This document shows, piece by piece, positions 9,358 through 17,179 of a stretch of 45,596 nucleotides of DNA (the stretch's first letter is position 1; the number at the start of each line of letters is the position of its first letter). Source of the DNA: Enterococcus hulanensis (lineage in GTDB: Bacteria > Bacillota > Bacilli > Lactobacillales > Enterococcaceae); NCBI RefSeq assembly GCF_005405485.1, contig NZ_BJED01000028.1:1-45596 (forward strand). The letters run 5' to 3'. The notes beneath the pieces are model-generated. The model did not search any database, was not told the origin of the DNA, and saw only the letters and a program-made list of their open reading frames with translations. The position numbers were made by a program, and so were the translations under genes.

Positions 9358-10026
9358 CTATTGATACATACTAAATTTTCTTAACCCAAAAAAGACAAAA
9401 AGCACGATCGCAAAAATAAAAAATAGAGCAGCAGTAACTCGTGCACGTGTAGAAAAGCGATCTTGGGAATAAGGAACAGCTAATGCCCAGCCTGACAAGG
9501 CTCCTCCTATGATACCGCCTAAATGCCCCCAAATATCAATCGTTGAATCAAACAGCCCGAAAGCTAGATTCATTAAGATGAACAATGCAAATTGTCTGGT
9601 CAGCGCTTGAATCGCTCCGTTATCACGATAATGAAGGCCTACTACTAAAAAAGCACCGAATAAACCAAAGATTGCCGTGCTGGCTCCACCAGATAAAGTA
9701 GTTGGTTGATTAAAAGCAAAACTTGCAAAATTTCCCATTATGCCACTCAATAAGTAAATAATCGCAAAGCGCCAGTGTCCAAAAATTGCTTCACACTGCT
9801 GTCCCATGTAATAAAGAACAACGCCATTTAATGCAAAATGCATCAGGCCAAAATGAATGAACATGGGTGTAATGAAACGCCAATACTGATGCTGCCAAAT
9901 AACCGACGGCGAGAACATCCCTAATTGATTTTCAATTGATAACCCTGGTAATAAATATTGCATCAAGAAAACAATTGTATTAATTGCAAAAAGTGTATAC
10001 ATTACATACGGTTTATCTTTTCTCAT
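9358..10026 (-). CDS. Rhomboid-family intramembrane serine protease (GluP-like)
   Basis: A 222-residue integral membrane protein with about seven hydrophobic segments. RFITPMFIHFGLMHFALN (50-67) is the rhomboid TPxFxH...HxxxN region. The catalytic pair is probably S116 in GAST and H168 in IWGHLGG. The usual GxSG motif reads GAST here, a variant whose effect is not known to me. It should cleave membrane proteins within the bilayer; the Bacillus relative GluP/YqgP acts on a magnesium transporter. It follows the 5-formyltetrahydrofolate cyclo-ligase gene, as in Bacillus, and ends in a terminator. Confidence 0.9.
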   Translation of the reverse strand: MRKDKPYVMYTLFAINTIVFLMQYLLPGLSIENQLGMFSPSVIWQHQYWRFITPMFIHFGLMHFALNGVVLYYMGQQCEAIFGHWRFAIIYLLSGIMGNFASFAFNQPTTLSGGASTAIFGLFGAFLVVGLHYRDNGAIQALTRQFALFILMNLAFGLFDSTIDIWGHLGGIIGGALSGWALAVPYSQDRFSTRARVTAALFFIFAIVLFVFFGLRKFSMYQ

Positions 10027-10073
10027 ATATCTACCTCTCTCATCTTTGATTTCTCTTAGAAAACAGGCTCAGC

Positions 10074-10610
10074 CTAAGACAGAAATAATTGCTGGACCGG
10101 TTGATCGAATTCTTCCTTCTGCCACTCTTCCATTAACTGTTCAGCAAAAACAAAGCTGCAGGTTCTTCCTTTAAAATTTGCTAAATAGCGGTCATAGTAG
10201 CCGCCGCCAAAACCAATGCGATAGCCCGCTCGATTAAAGACTAGACCGGGAACAATTAATAAGTCCAATTCATCTGACTCTGCTGCGGCTTCAATCGCTG
10301 GTTCTTCAACACCAAATTTTGTTGTATTAAAATCTGTTTCATGATCAATCCAATGAAAAACCATTTCACCTTTTGGTAGCGATTTAGGGACAGCGATCTT
10401 TTTCCCTTCCGCAAAAGCTCGTTGAATCAATGGTGTAGTTGGAAACTCGAATTTGGTTGCCATCGTCACACCAATAGTCTCCGATTCTCTCCACGCTTCA
10501 CTCTGAAAAAACTTATCCAAAATAAGCTCAACTTGAACTTGTCTTTCTCCGTTATTAGCTAATTTTTGTAGTCGTGTAATTGCCAGCTGTCGAAGTTTTT
10601 CTTTCTCCAT
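10074..10610 (-). CDS. 5-formyltetrahydrofolate cyclo-ligase
   Basis: This 178-residue cytoplasmic enzyme uses ATP to turn 5-formyl-tetrahydrofolate into 5,10-methenyl-tetrahydrofolate. Diagnostic segments are LIVPGLVFNRAGYRIGFGGG followed by YYDRYL near residues 120-145, where the glycine-rich loop binds ATP phosphate, and VTMATKFEFPTTPLI near residue 50. It is slightly shorter than typical at the N-terminus but complete. An AAGGTG site precedes the ATG. It is the first gene of a short unit with the rhomboid protease, matching the Bacillus yqgN-gluP order. Confidence 0.93.
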   Translation of the reverse strand: MEKEKLRQLAITRLQKLANNGERQVQVELILDKFFQSEAWRESETIGVTMATKFEFPTTPLIQRAFAEGKKIAVPKSLPKGEMVFHWIDHETDFNTTKFGVEEPAIEAAAESDELDLLIVPGLVFNRAGYRIGFGGGYYDRYLANFKGRTCSFVFAEQLMEEWQKEEFDQPVQQLFLS

Positions 10611-10656
10611 CCATTCACCTTCTTATCTAGAAATACTAACAAAATCGAAACAAAAT

Positions 10657-10679
10657 AAAAAGGGGATTACTCCCCTTTA
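10657..10679 (-). terminator. Terminator that contains the stop codon of the SGNH gene
   Basis: On the minus strand AAAGGGGA pairs with TCCCCTTTT and is followed by ATTTTG. The TAA stop codon (10667-10669) lies in the loop, so the end of the coding region and the terminator overlap. Confidence 0.8.
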
Positions 10680-11662
10680 ACAAAATCACTAGAAATTTGT
10701 CGAGCAATAGCCAAACCAGCGATTGCATTAAAGTGCAAATGATCCCCGCTATCAAAATTCGTCTTTAAATATCCTGATACTCCTTCTACGATGTCGGCAA
10801 AGTCCCATAGATCCACATAATTTTTAGCTAACCATTCGTTAATTTCCTTACGCAGTTTTTCTTTCGTTTCATTCATACCAGAGTTGCCCAGACAGGGTGT
10901 TAAGGTGCACATTTGATAAGCAATATTTTGTTTTTCACAAAATTGAGTTATTTTTTTGATCTCTGTTTGAAAACTCTTTAATGTTAGTTCATCATTAATC
11001 AAATCGTTTATACCAATCGATACGATCACTTTCCTAACATTGCTGTGGCTGTTCAAACAATTTTCCAATCGCTGCAAAGCATTATAGCCATAAAAAAGGT
11101 TTTGCGGATCTTTACTAGCAGTGTCAGTAATCGATTTTAACAAACAGCTGCCATTAATACCTTGATTCACCAAATAAAGATTTTGTTTACGCAATTTTCT
11201 TTGCAATGGTGCAGTCCAAGTTGCACCCTCAGTTAGGGAGTCTCCCAATGCTACTATGCATTCTCCACCAGTCTCCGCCTCAATTGCCGTTAATCCTGAG
11301 CAAAAGCCCGTCTCCCTATTTTCAGCAAAAATATCAGCATCACTATAAGAAAAGCCGCTTTCACTTTCATCTGCCTGAAAAACAATCTGCCATTTTTTCG
11401 CTTCGGGATCAATAAAAATAGGAGCTGTTTTAAAGACCTCATTCGGCGCTATAGAAAAATCAGGAAGCATTTGACACTTGTCATTTGTTTTAAAAGATAA
11501 ATTTTGAATCTGTTGCTCATGCGCGCCATATTCATTCGCAAATACCAAACGGATTTTCTCAACCGGAGCGATTTGCCGCAGCGTTAATTGAATCCGTCCT
11601 GCTGAGATACTGTGGTGAGCAATTCCTCTTTGCGCGTGGCTCCAGATCGTCGTCCAAGTCAT
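10667..11662 (-). CDS. SGNH/GDSL hydrolase at the end of the iron-uptake operon
   Basis: A 331-residue SGNH hydrolase. Block I is VALGDSLTEGA with the nucleophile S142, block II glycine is in NQGINGS, block III is SIGINDL, and block V is SGDHLHFNA with the catalytic Asp and His. An N-terminal beta-rich part of about 130 residues precedes the catalytic domain. There is no signal peptide, so it should act in the cytoplasm. It starts 17 bases after the last FecCD permease gene, has a strong AGGAGG site and shares the operon's terminator. Family members are esterases or lipases; the substrate is unknown. The context makes an ester-type siderophore a plausible substrate, which is inference. Confidence 0.85.
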   Translation of the reverse strand: MTWTTIWSHAQRGIAHHSISAGRIQLTLRQIAPVEKIRLVFANEYGAHEQQIQNLSFKTNDKCQMLPDFSIAPNEVFKTAPIFIDPEAKKWQIVFQADESESGFSYSDADIFAENRETGFCSGLTAIEAETGGECIVALGDSLTEGATWTAPLQRKLRKQNLYLVNQGINGSCLLKSITDTASKDPQNLFYGYNALQRLENCLNSHSNVRKVIVSIGINDLINDELTLKSFQTEIKKITQFCEKQNIAYQMCTLTPCLGNSGMNETKEKLRKEINEWLAKNYVDLWDFADIVEGVSGYLKTNFDSGDHLHFNAIAGLAIARQISSDFVKGE

Positions 11663-11679
11663 CTAATCCCTCCTCATTT

Positions 11680-12663
11680 CTAATTACTTTTTCTCAACAA
11701 CTGCAAAATAAAGTACGGTGCACCGATCAACGAGACAATAATTCCAGCAGCCATTTCACCACTAGGCAAAATTACTCTTGCTAAAACATCACTAAACAGT
11801 AATAAAATCCCACCGATCAAAGCAGTTATCACCAACGTTTGATTATTCTTACGCCCTGTTAATTGACGGGCAATGTGGGGGGCAATCAAACCGATGAAAC
11901 TGATGCTTCCAGCAATCGAGACACTCACTGCTGCTAGACAAACTGCACAAATTAGAAAGAATAGCTGTGTTCGTTTTAGCTTCACACCTAATCCGACAGC
12001 CACGTCGTCGCCTAACTCCAAGACTTCCAGTGAACGCCCCCTCAATAAGACCAAAGGCAAGAGGCAGATAATCCATGGCAGTAACAATAAAACATGCTGC
12101 CAAGTCGTGCCCCAAATCGTTCCGGCAAGCCATGACGTCACGAATTGATAATTATCTTTAGAGACTCGAATGGTTCCCAGCAGTGTCAATGCCGAAATCC
12201 CTGCATTGACTGCAACGCCGGCTAAAAGCAATCGATTAGGGGTAATTCGTTCAGATTGCCGTCCAAAATAATAAACCATTCCCGTTGCAATAAAACTACC
12301 TGCACAGGCGATCAACGGTAAATACCAGCTGCTTTCTCCGGTAGCAAAAAAACCTAAATAAATCAAAACCGTCAATCCTGCGCCCGCATTGATCCCTAAA
12401 ATTCCCGGATCAGCCAAATCATTATGAGTAATCGTTTGAAATAAGTACCCGGATACCGCTAAGCCCATTCCCGCTAAGATCGAAACAAGCAGACGCGGGA
12501 AACGAAAATCAAAGACAATCAATTGCTGACTGGTCGTAGCAGTATTCTGAAAAACTCGCAGCAGATCATTTATCGTCAATGGAATGGTCCCGACAGTTAA
12601 GCTAAGCAGCATTCCAATAATCAGTAAAAGAAGCAATATCAGCCAACCTATTTTTTTCCTCAT
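11680..12663 (-). CDS. FecCD-family iron(III)-chelate ABC permease (second subunit)
   Basis: A 327-residue polytopic membrane protein with about nine to ten hydrophobic helices. The FecCD signatures are AVSGYLFQTITHNDLADPGILGINAGAG near residues 65-92 (shown here only as a region) and SFIGLIAPHIARQL near 250, the loop that contacts the ATPase. The ATG overlaps the stop of the preceding permease gene by four bases, so the two subunits are translationally coupled and probably form a heterodimer. Substrates of this family are ferric siderophores, haem or cobalamin; context favours ferric siderophore. Confidence 0.92.
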   Translation of the reverse strand: MRKKIGWLILLLLLIIGMLLSLTVGTIPLTINDLLRVFQNTATTSQQLIVFDFRFPRLLVSILAGMGLAVSGYLFQTITHNDLADPGILGINAGAGLTVLIYLGFFATGESSWYLPLIACAGSFIATGMVYYFGRQSERITPNRLLLAGVAVNAGISALTLLGTIRVSKDNYQFVTSWLAGTIWGTTWQHVLLLLPWIICLLPLVLLRGRSLEVLELGDDVAVGLGVKLKRTQLFFLICAVCLAAVSVSIAGSISFIGLIAPHIARQLTGRKNNQTLVITALIGGILLLFSDVLARVILPSGEMAAGIIVSLIGAPYFILQLLRKSN

Positions 12664-13643
12664 AAGCTTCCCTTCCTAATTTGTAAAAGTAAAAATGGTA
12701 CCCCAATGATCGTGATGATCACTCCAGCAGGTGTCTCTAAAGGCGGTGCGATCAGCCTTGAAGCAATATCAGCTACAACAAAAAATAAAGCTCCAAATAT
12801 TCCAGAAGCTGGAATCACATAACGATAATCATATCCGACAAAAAAACGAACTACGTGAGGAACGATCAAACCGATGAAGCTAATCGTTCCAACTAAAGCC
12901 ACTGAGCTGCCCGCCAATAACAAAACAAAGAACAGACTCAATTGACGGATTCGACTAGGATTTTTACCTAACGAAATTGCGGTATCATCACCTAAACTTA
13001 ATAGAGTAATTTGTGGACTAATCAAACAAGAGCCTAAGATTCCAAGCAGGATCAGCGGAAAAATCGTTTGCAACTGTTGCCACGAAATATTAGCGGTACC
13101 GCCAACAAACCAAAAGGTCATATCCTGATTCAAATCAAAGATCAGACTGATACTTTGGCTGACAGCAGCAAAAAATGAACTTAACGCGGCCCCTAACAAG
13201 ACGATTCGAACTGGCGATAAACTAAAGGACACTCTAGTCGAAATCAAATAAATCAATAAAATCGAAACTGATGCTCCGATGAATGAACCAATTACACCCA
13301 TTGCTGGCGAAGGATTGGCATTTAATGCAAAGACCAATGCGAGACCTAATCCTGCGCCGGAATTGATTCCTAATAAACCAGAATCAGCGATGGGGTTTGA
13401 TGTGATTCCCTGTATCAAGGCGCCAGATATGGCGAAGGACGCTCCGACTAAAACCGCACCAAGCATTCTTGGCAGCCGTAAATAGCGAACCAATTGTTCT
13501 CCCTGATTCGCAGGATCGAAGTTCAAGATCGCTTGAGAAACATCGGACCATTTACTCGTAACTGCCCCATATCTCAAAGACAAGATCATTGCTGCAGCAA
13601 GTAAAATCACAACAACAGGAAAAAAATATTTTCGTTTAGCCAT
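12660..13643 (-). CDS. FecCD-family iron(III)-chelate ABC permease (first subunit)
   Basis: A 327-residue membrane protein of the same family and length as its downstream partner, with matching landmarks: a GxxxQxxxxNPLADxxxLGxxxGA-type region near residues 75-95 (here ITSNPIADSGLLGINSG) and GTISFIGLIVPHVVRF near 250. It lies 3 bases after the ATPase gene and overlaps the next permease by 4 bases. The pair would form the channel through which a ferric chelate captured by the divergent lipoprotein is moved into the cytoplasm. Confidence 0.92.
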   Translation of the reverse strand: MAKRKYFFPVVVILLAAAMILSLRYGAVTSKWSDVSQAILNFDPANQGEQLVRYLRLPRMLGAVLVGASFAISGALIQGITSNPIADSGLLGINSGAGLGLALVFALNANPSPAMGVIGSFIGASVSILLIYLISTRVSFSLSPVRIVLLGAALSSFFAAVSQSISLIFDLNQDMTFWFVGGTANISWQQLQTIFPLILLGILGSCLISPQITLLSLGDDTAISLGKNPSRIRQLSLFFVLLLAGSSVALVGTISFIGLIVPHVVRFFVGYDYRYVIPASGIFGALFFVVADIASRLIAPPLETPAGVIITIIGVPFLLLQIRKGSL

Positions 13644-13646
13644 CTC

Positions 13647-14435
13647 CTAATGCTCCTTTACTAAGTCATACGCAATAACTAAGGGTTTGTCGCTATTAGG
13701 CAAAGTGGCAAAAGTCGCTTGTATATCAAAAAGATTTAATAATTTCTCTGCTGTAAAAATTTCCTTCGGTGTTCCTTGAAAAACCAACTCACCTTTTTTC
13801 ATTCCTAATAAATAATCGGAAAAACGCGAAGCATGATTTAAATCATGAATCGTCATCAAGATCGTTTTTCCTTGCCGATTGATTTCTTGCAGCAGCTCCA
13901 GGATTTCCAATTGATGGGCCGGATCTAAAAAAGTAATCGGTTCATCTAAAATTAAAATATCCGTATCCTGTGCTAAAGCCATCGCTATCCACACACGCTG
14001 CTGCTGTCCACCAGATAAGGTGGTCAAATTACGATTCTTTAAGTCTTGCAGATTCGTAGCCTCTAAAGCCCAGTTGATTAATTGATGATCTTGTTCTTTT
14101 AATCCTGAAAAACCTTTTTGATAAGGAAATCTGCCATAGGCTACGATTTCTTCAACAGATAATCCATTTATTTGATTGCTAGTTTGTGATAATGAGGCAA
14201 TTTTTTGTGCAACTGTTTTAGTGTCTAATCGCTGAACATTTTCACCATCAATCAGAACCTCTCCCTTTGCCGGCTCAAGAATCCGAGCGAGGGCCTTTAG
14301 AAATGTTGATTTTCCACTACCGTTTGGACCAATCAAACTAGTGATCTGTCCTTTGGGAATTTCTACTGTGATGTCATTCACAACTATTTTTTTATCGTAT
14401 CCGATTGAAAGATCAGTCGTATTTAATTTTGTCAT
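13647..14435 (-). CDS. Iron(III)-chelate ABC transporter ATPase
   Basis: A 262-residue ABC ATPase of the FecE/FhuC type that powers the adjacent permeases. Walker A is GPNGSGKST (36-44), the Q-loop is SLSQTSNQ, the signature is LSGGQQQR, Walker B is ILILDEP, and the switch His is in TIHDLNH. It has an AGGAAG site and is the first gene of the operon ATPase-permease-permease-SGNH hydrolase. Its promoter carries a Fur-like box, so expression should rise when iron is low. Confidence 0.93.
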   Translation of the reverse strand: MTKLNTTDLSIGYDKKIVVNDITVEIPKGQITSLIGPNGSGKSTFLKALARILEPAKGEVLIDGENVQRLDTKTVAQKIASLSQTSNQINGLSVEEIVAYGRFPYQKGFSGLKEQDHQLINWALEATNLQDLKNRNLTTLSGGQQQRVWIAMALAQDTDILILDEPITFLDPAHQLEILELLQEINRQGKTILMTIHDLNHASRFSDYLLGMKKGELVFQGTPKEIFTAEKLLNLFDIQATFATLPNSDKPLVIAYDLVKEH

Positions 14436-14453
14436 AGATCTTCCTCATTTCTC

Positions 14454-14468
14454 TGATAATCGTTCTCA
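14454..14468. promoter_or_regulatory. Fur-like box in the iron operon promoter
   Basis: TGATAAT-C-GTTCTCA is a 7-1-7 inverted repeat that differs from the Gram-positive Fur/PerR pattern TGATAATNATTATCA at two positions. On the minus strand it lies just downstream of a TTGACG-17-CATAAT promoter (-35 at about 14491-14496, -10 at 14468-14473), a good place for repression. Regulator identity is inferred. Confidence 0.6.
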
Positions 14469-14521
14469 ATTATGACCTTCTTTTTCATCACCGTCAACTG
14501 TCAATTAAAGAAAAATCCCTG

Positions 14522-14549
14522 TTGACACCCCTTGTGCTTTCGGTAATAA
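14522..14549 (+). promoter_or_regulatory. Promoter of the iron-binding lipoprotein gene
   Basis: TTGACA (14522-14527) is a consensus -35 box. TAATAA/AATAAT at 14544-14550 is the -10 region after 16-17 bases. The start codon lies about 40 bases downstream, after the palindrome at 14554-14574. Confidence 0.65.
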
Positions 14550-14553
14550 TATC

Positions 14554-14574
14554 AATTGAGAACTTTTCTCAATT
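14554..14574. promoter_or_regulatory. Second palindrome, candidate Fur operator of the lipoprotein gene
   Basis: AATTGAGAA-CTT-TTCTCAATT is a perfect inverted repeat with 9-base arms. It sits at the predicted transcription start of the lipoprotein gene. Its GAGAA core also occurs in the box of the divergent promoter (TTGAGAACG on the minus strand), which suggests one regulator for both. Confidence 0.55.
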
Positions 14575-14594
14575 AAGCATGAAGGAGTTTTTTT

Positions 14595-15521
14595 ATGTTC
14601 AAAAAAATAGTTTTAGGAACCGCTTCTCTGTTAGCGCTATTTAGCTTAGCTGCTTGTGGACAAAGCAGTGACAGTAAAGATACAAGTAACGATACTCGGA
14701 CTTTGACTGATGCTCAAGATCACAAGGTCGAAATTCCTAAAAAACCAAAGCGGATCATCGCCTCATATTTAGAGGATTACCTAGTCGCTTTGGACGAAAA
14801 ACCTGTTGCACAATGGACCGTTGGTGAAGGCAAGATTCAAAATTATCTACAAGATAAATTAAAAGGTATTCCAACAATTAATTATGACCTGCCATACGAA
14901 GATGTGCTGAAATTTGAACCTGATTTATTATTAATCGGCTCAAACGGCTCACTTGAAGGTGGAAAATACAAGGAATACACTAAAATTGCACCAACTTATG
15001 TCGTAAAAAACGGTGAAGATATTACGTGGCGTGAGCAATTAGAAGATATTGGAAAAGTTCTAGGGAAAGAAGATAAAGCCAAAGATGTCGAAAAGGATTA
15101 TGACCAGCTAGTCGACAAAACAAAAACAGAGTTGAAAGATAAAATCGAAGGCAAATCTGCTGTTGTTTTGTGGGTGACAAATAATTCAGCCTTTATGGTG
15201 GCCGACACTCGTTCTAGCGGCCAGCTGCTTTATCAAGAATTAGGTTTTGACGTTCCCCAATTAACTAAAGATATCAGCAAAAAAGCAACCGCGGACTTCT
15301 CTCCAGTTTCATTAGAAAGTTTGTCCCAGTTGGACGCAGATTATATTTTCTTAGTTAACAGTGATTCTGGTGCTGCAATGTTTAAAGATCCGTTATGGAG
15401 TAATATCCCGGCGGTTAAAAATAATCACTTATATGAATTTGACGGTGAATCAAGCTGGTTATACAATGGACCAATCGCCTATACCAAAATGGTTGAAAGC
15501 ATTCATGATGTTTTAAAATAA
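14595..15521 (+). CDS. Iron(III)-chelate ABC transporter substrate-binding lipoprotein
   Basis: A 308-residue lipoprotein. The signal peptide runs to the lipobox LAAC, with the lipidated Cys at residue 21. The mature part is a class III (FhuD/FatB/YclQ-like) binding fold: RIIASYLEDYLVALDEKPVA near residue 55, EDVLKFEPDLLLIGS near 110 and LDADYIFLVNSD near 250. It is divergent from the transporter operon and shares a regulatory region with it, so it is the obvious capture subunit at the outer face of the membrane. A strong GAAGGAG site precedes the ATG. The exact chelate is unknown. Confidence 0.92.
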   Translation: MFKKIVLGTASLLALFSLAACGQSSDSKDTSNDTRTLTDAQDHKVEIPKKPKRIIASYLEDYLVALDEKPVAQWTVGEGKIQNYLQDKLKGIPTINYDLPYEDVLKFEPDLLLIGSNGSLEGGKYKEYTKIAPTYVVKNGEDITWREQLEDIGKVLGKEDKAKDVEKDYDQLVDKTKTELKDKIEGKSAVVLWVTNNSAFMVADTRSSGQLLYQELGFDVPQLTKDISKKATADFSPVSLESLSQLDADYIFLVNSDSGAAMFKDPLWSNIPAVKNNHLYEFDGESSWLYNGPIAYTKMVESIHDVLK

Positions 15522-15586
15522 AAAATGCCGAGCTGATCGAGACTGCTTCTTTAATAGCAGTTTCTCGATCAGACGGCATTTTATTT
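15522..15586. terminator. Large bidirectional terminator
   Basis: A long hairpin: AATGCCG pairs with CGGCATT, and CTGATCGAGA-CTGCT with AGCAG-TTTCTCGATCAG, around an 8-base loop. Both strands continue into T-rich sequence. It ends the lipoprotein gene from the left and the membrane protein gene from the right. Confidence 0.85.
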
Positions 15587-16318
15587 TTTACTGCGACGTG
15601 TTCGGGTAACAGCTGTCGCTTCTTCTTTTTTAGCCAAAAATTTCAAACGATAAGGCTCATGATAACGAACGCCTTCCCTAACAAAATCCCCGCCGACAAT
15701 AAATAATCCAATTGGTCTTAATGGTTCGGTTTGTCGGATTGTCCCAATGGTTTCCAGTTCACGATAATTTTTTCCAATTTGTAACTGATATGTTCCTGCG
15801 TCTATCTGCTTCACATAGTAATAAGGATACAATGTATTCTCTTCAATCAAGAAACCCTCTTGCTTCGTTAGATCTCTCGTTGTAATTTCTTTTCCCTCAA
15901 TCAATGCTTGAATGTTTTCTACTAAAATCAATTGATAGTCTTCATTAAAATCAACTGGGACTTCCTCGGCCTGTTCAAAAACTTTTTTCTGTTTTTTAGA
16001 CTCTTCATTTTGAATATTAAACGCATCGTCCGGTAAATATTTAACGAAAAGCTGCGTGATATCCCCTTTTAAATTTTTATCCAAAAAATAATAGAAGAAA
16101 TTCAAAACAATGAAATAGACCAATCCAATAAAAACCAAACTGTAGATCACTAATTGTATATAATTTTGGTTCAGCCAAAGGCCATAAACGATTCGCAAAA
16201 TATAAACAGTTGGAATAATGCTCAATAACGTATACGCTCGATTCGAATATTTAGGACTGATATCCAAGAAGCCTAAAAACTTGTTTAATCCATTGATAAC
16301 ATCTAAAAGTATTGTCAT
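15581..16318 (-). CDS. Membrane protein of unknown function (DUF6681-like)
   Basis: A 245-residue protein with two or three hydrophobic segments in the first 80 residues (around 28-45 and 55-78), then a soluble part of mixed charge ending in a basic RTRRSKK tail. The N-terminal pattern, a short amphipathic start ahead of paired membrane helices, recalls the DUF6681 family of lactobacilli and enterococci; this is from memory and not certain. The start overlaps the stop of the upstream gene (ATGA), so the two proteins are probably made together. Function unknown. Confidence 0.7.
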   Translation of the reverse strand: MTILLDVINGLNKFLGFLDISPKYSNRAYTLLSIIPTVYILRIVYGLWLNQNYIQLVIYSLVFIGLVYFIVLNFFYYFLDKNLKGDITQLFVKYLPDDAFNIQNEESKKQKKVFEQAEEVPVDFNEDYQLILVENIQALIEGKEITTRDLTKQEGFLIEENTLYPYYYVKQIDAGTYQLQIGKNYRELETIGTIRQTEPLRPIGLFIVGGDFVREGVRYHEPYRLKFLAKKEEATAVTRTRRSKK

Positions 16319-16722
16319 TGATTATCACCCGCTTCTGAGTCAGCAGGTTCATTCGCTGGCTGCTGTTGTTGTGTTGGTGTTGTTTGTGATTCTACCGTTG
16401 ATGAAGACGGAACAGTGGATTCACTAGGGATTGAAGATTGCGAATTTTCGATTTGATCGCTTTCAATCGTGCTTTCCCCTGCATTATTGTTTACATCAGG
16501 TTCTTCAAGTGACGACTGCTCATTAGTCGTTCCTGTCTCATTCGTCATACTATTTGAATCAGAAGAAGAATCGGTCATACTGGTGGTAGAAGATTCTGTC
16601 GTCGGTGTCGTAGCCTTCACCTGACGATAGCTGGAATTATTCAAAATTCCAGACGTTGTAGCAATCAAAATCGACAATGTTAGAAGAGCAATCGGCTTCA
16701 AAATCGGTGGCACTTTGCGCAT
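16315..16722 (-). CDS. Ser/Thr-rich exported protein of unknown function
   Basis: A 135-residue protein. Residues 8-24 are a hydrophobic segment that looks like a signal peptide or anchor after two basic residues, and nearly all the rest is low-complexity Ser, Thr, Glu, Asn and Gln. There is no LPXTG motif, no Cys and no recognisable domain. Such tails often serve as extended spacers in the cell wall of Gram-positive bacteria, which is inference. It has an AAGGAAGG site and overlaps the next gene by four bases. A terminator upstream isolates the pair from rpmG. Confidence 0.7.
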   Translation of the reverse strand: MRKVPPILKPIALLTLSILIATTSGILNNSSYRQVKATTPTTESSTTSMTDSSSDSNSMTNETGTTNEQSSLEEPDVNNNAGESTIESDQIENSQSSIPSESTVPSSSTVESQTTPTQQQQPANEPADSEAGDNQ

Positions 16723-16863
16723 CTGATCCTTCCTTTCTATAATTGATTTGTTTAATAACTAGTTTTATCATTGTAAAGTTAGCTTTTGTTTAGGATTCTG
16801 TGAAGATTCTATGTAGATTTCTGAAAAATTTCGCAAGCGCCATTAGTCAGTGAGAAAAAATAA

Positions 16864-16897
16864 AAAAGCCAGCAATCGAATTTGATTGCTGACTCGT
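16864..16897 (-). terminator. Terminator after rpmG
   Basis: AGCCAGCAATC (16867-16877) pairs with GATTGCTGACT (16884-16894) with one wobble pair, and on the minus strand T residues follow at 16861-16867. Confidence 0.87.
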
Positions 16898-16905
16898 AAG
16901 TGCAA

Positions 16906-17055
16906 TTATTTCACTTCTTTATGCAAAGTAACTTTGCGTTCGCGTGGGCAATATTTCATTTTTTCCAAACGATCAGGGTTGTTACGTTTGTTTTTATTTG
17001 TTAGGTAGTTACGTTCTTTACAAGAAGTACATTCTAAAGTGATGTTTACGCGCAT
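16906..17055 (-). CDS. rpmG: 50S ribosomal protein L33
   Basis: A 49-residue protein starting [17 protein letters not shown] and ending KVTLHKEVK, which is clearly L33 of the large ribosomal subunit. It keeps the first zinc pair (C9 and C12) but the second pair reads CPRE, so only C36 remains; this three-Cys form is common among lactic acid bacteria as far as I recall. Whether it binds zinc is uncertain. GGGGAGGG precedes the ATG. Many of these species carry a second, Cys-free L33 used under zinc limitation; none is seen here. Confidence 0.95.
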   Translation of the reverse strand: MRVNITLECTSCKERNYLTNKNKRNNPDRLEKMKYCPRERKVTLHKEVK

Positions 17056-17179
17056 GATTTTCCCTCCCCTGCAAATACAAGTTTTCCAAGATATTTCTCA
17101 GACTTTGATATCATATCATGTTTTTATTTCTTTGACTAGTCTTTTTGCTATTTTTGTTAAGTAGTTCTACTTGACGTTT

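Noticed and set aside
11849-12148. Overlapping open frames on both strands inside the FecCD permease gene
   Set aside because: Both are out of frame with a clearly conserved permease and lack start signals.
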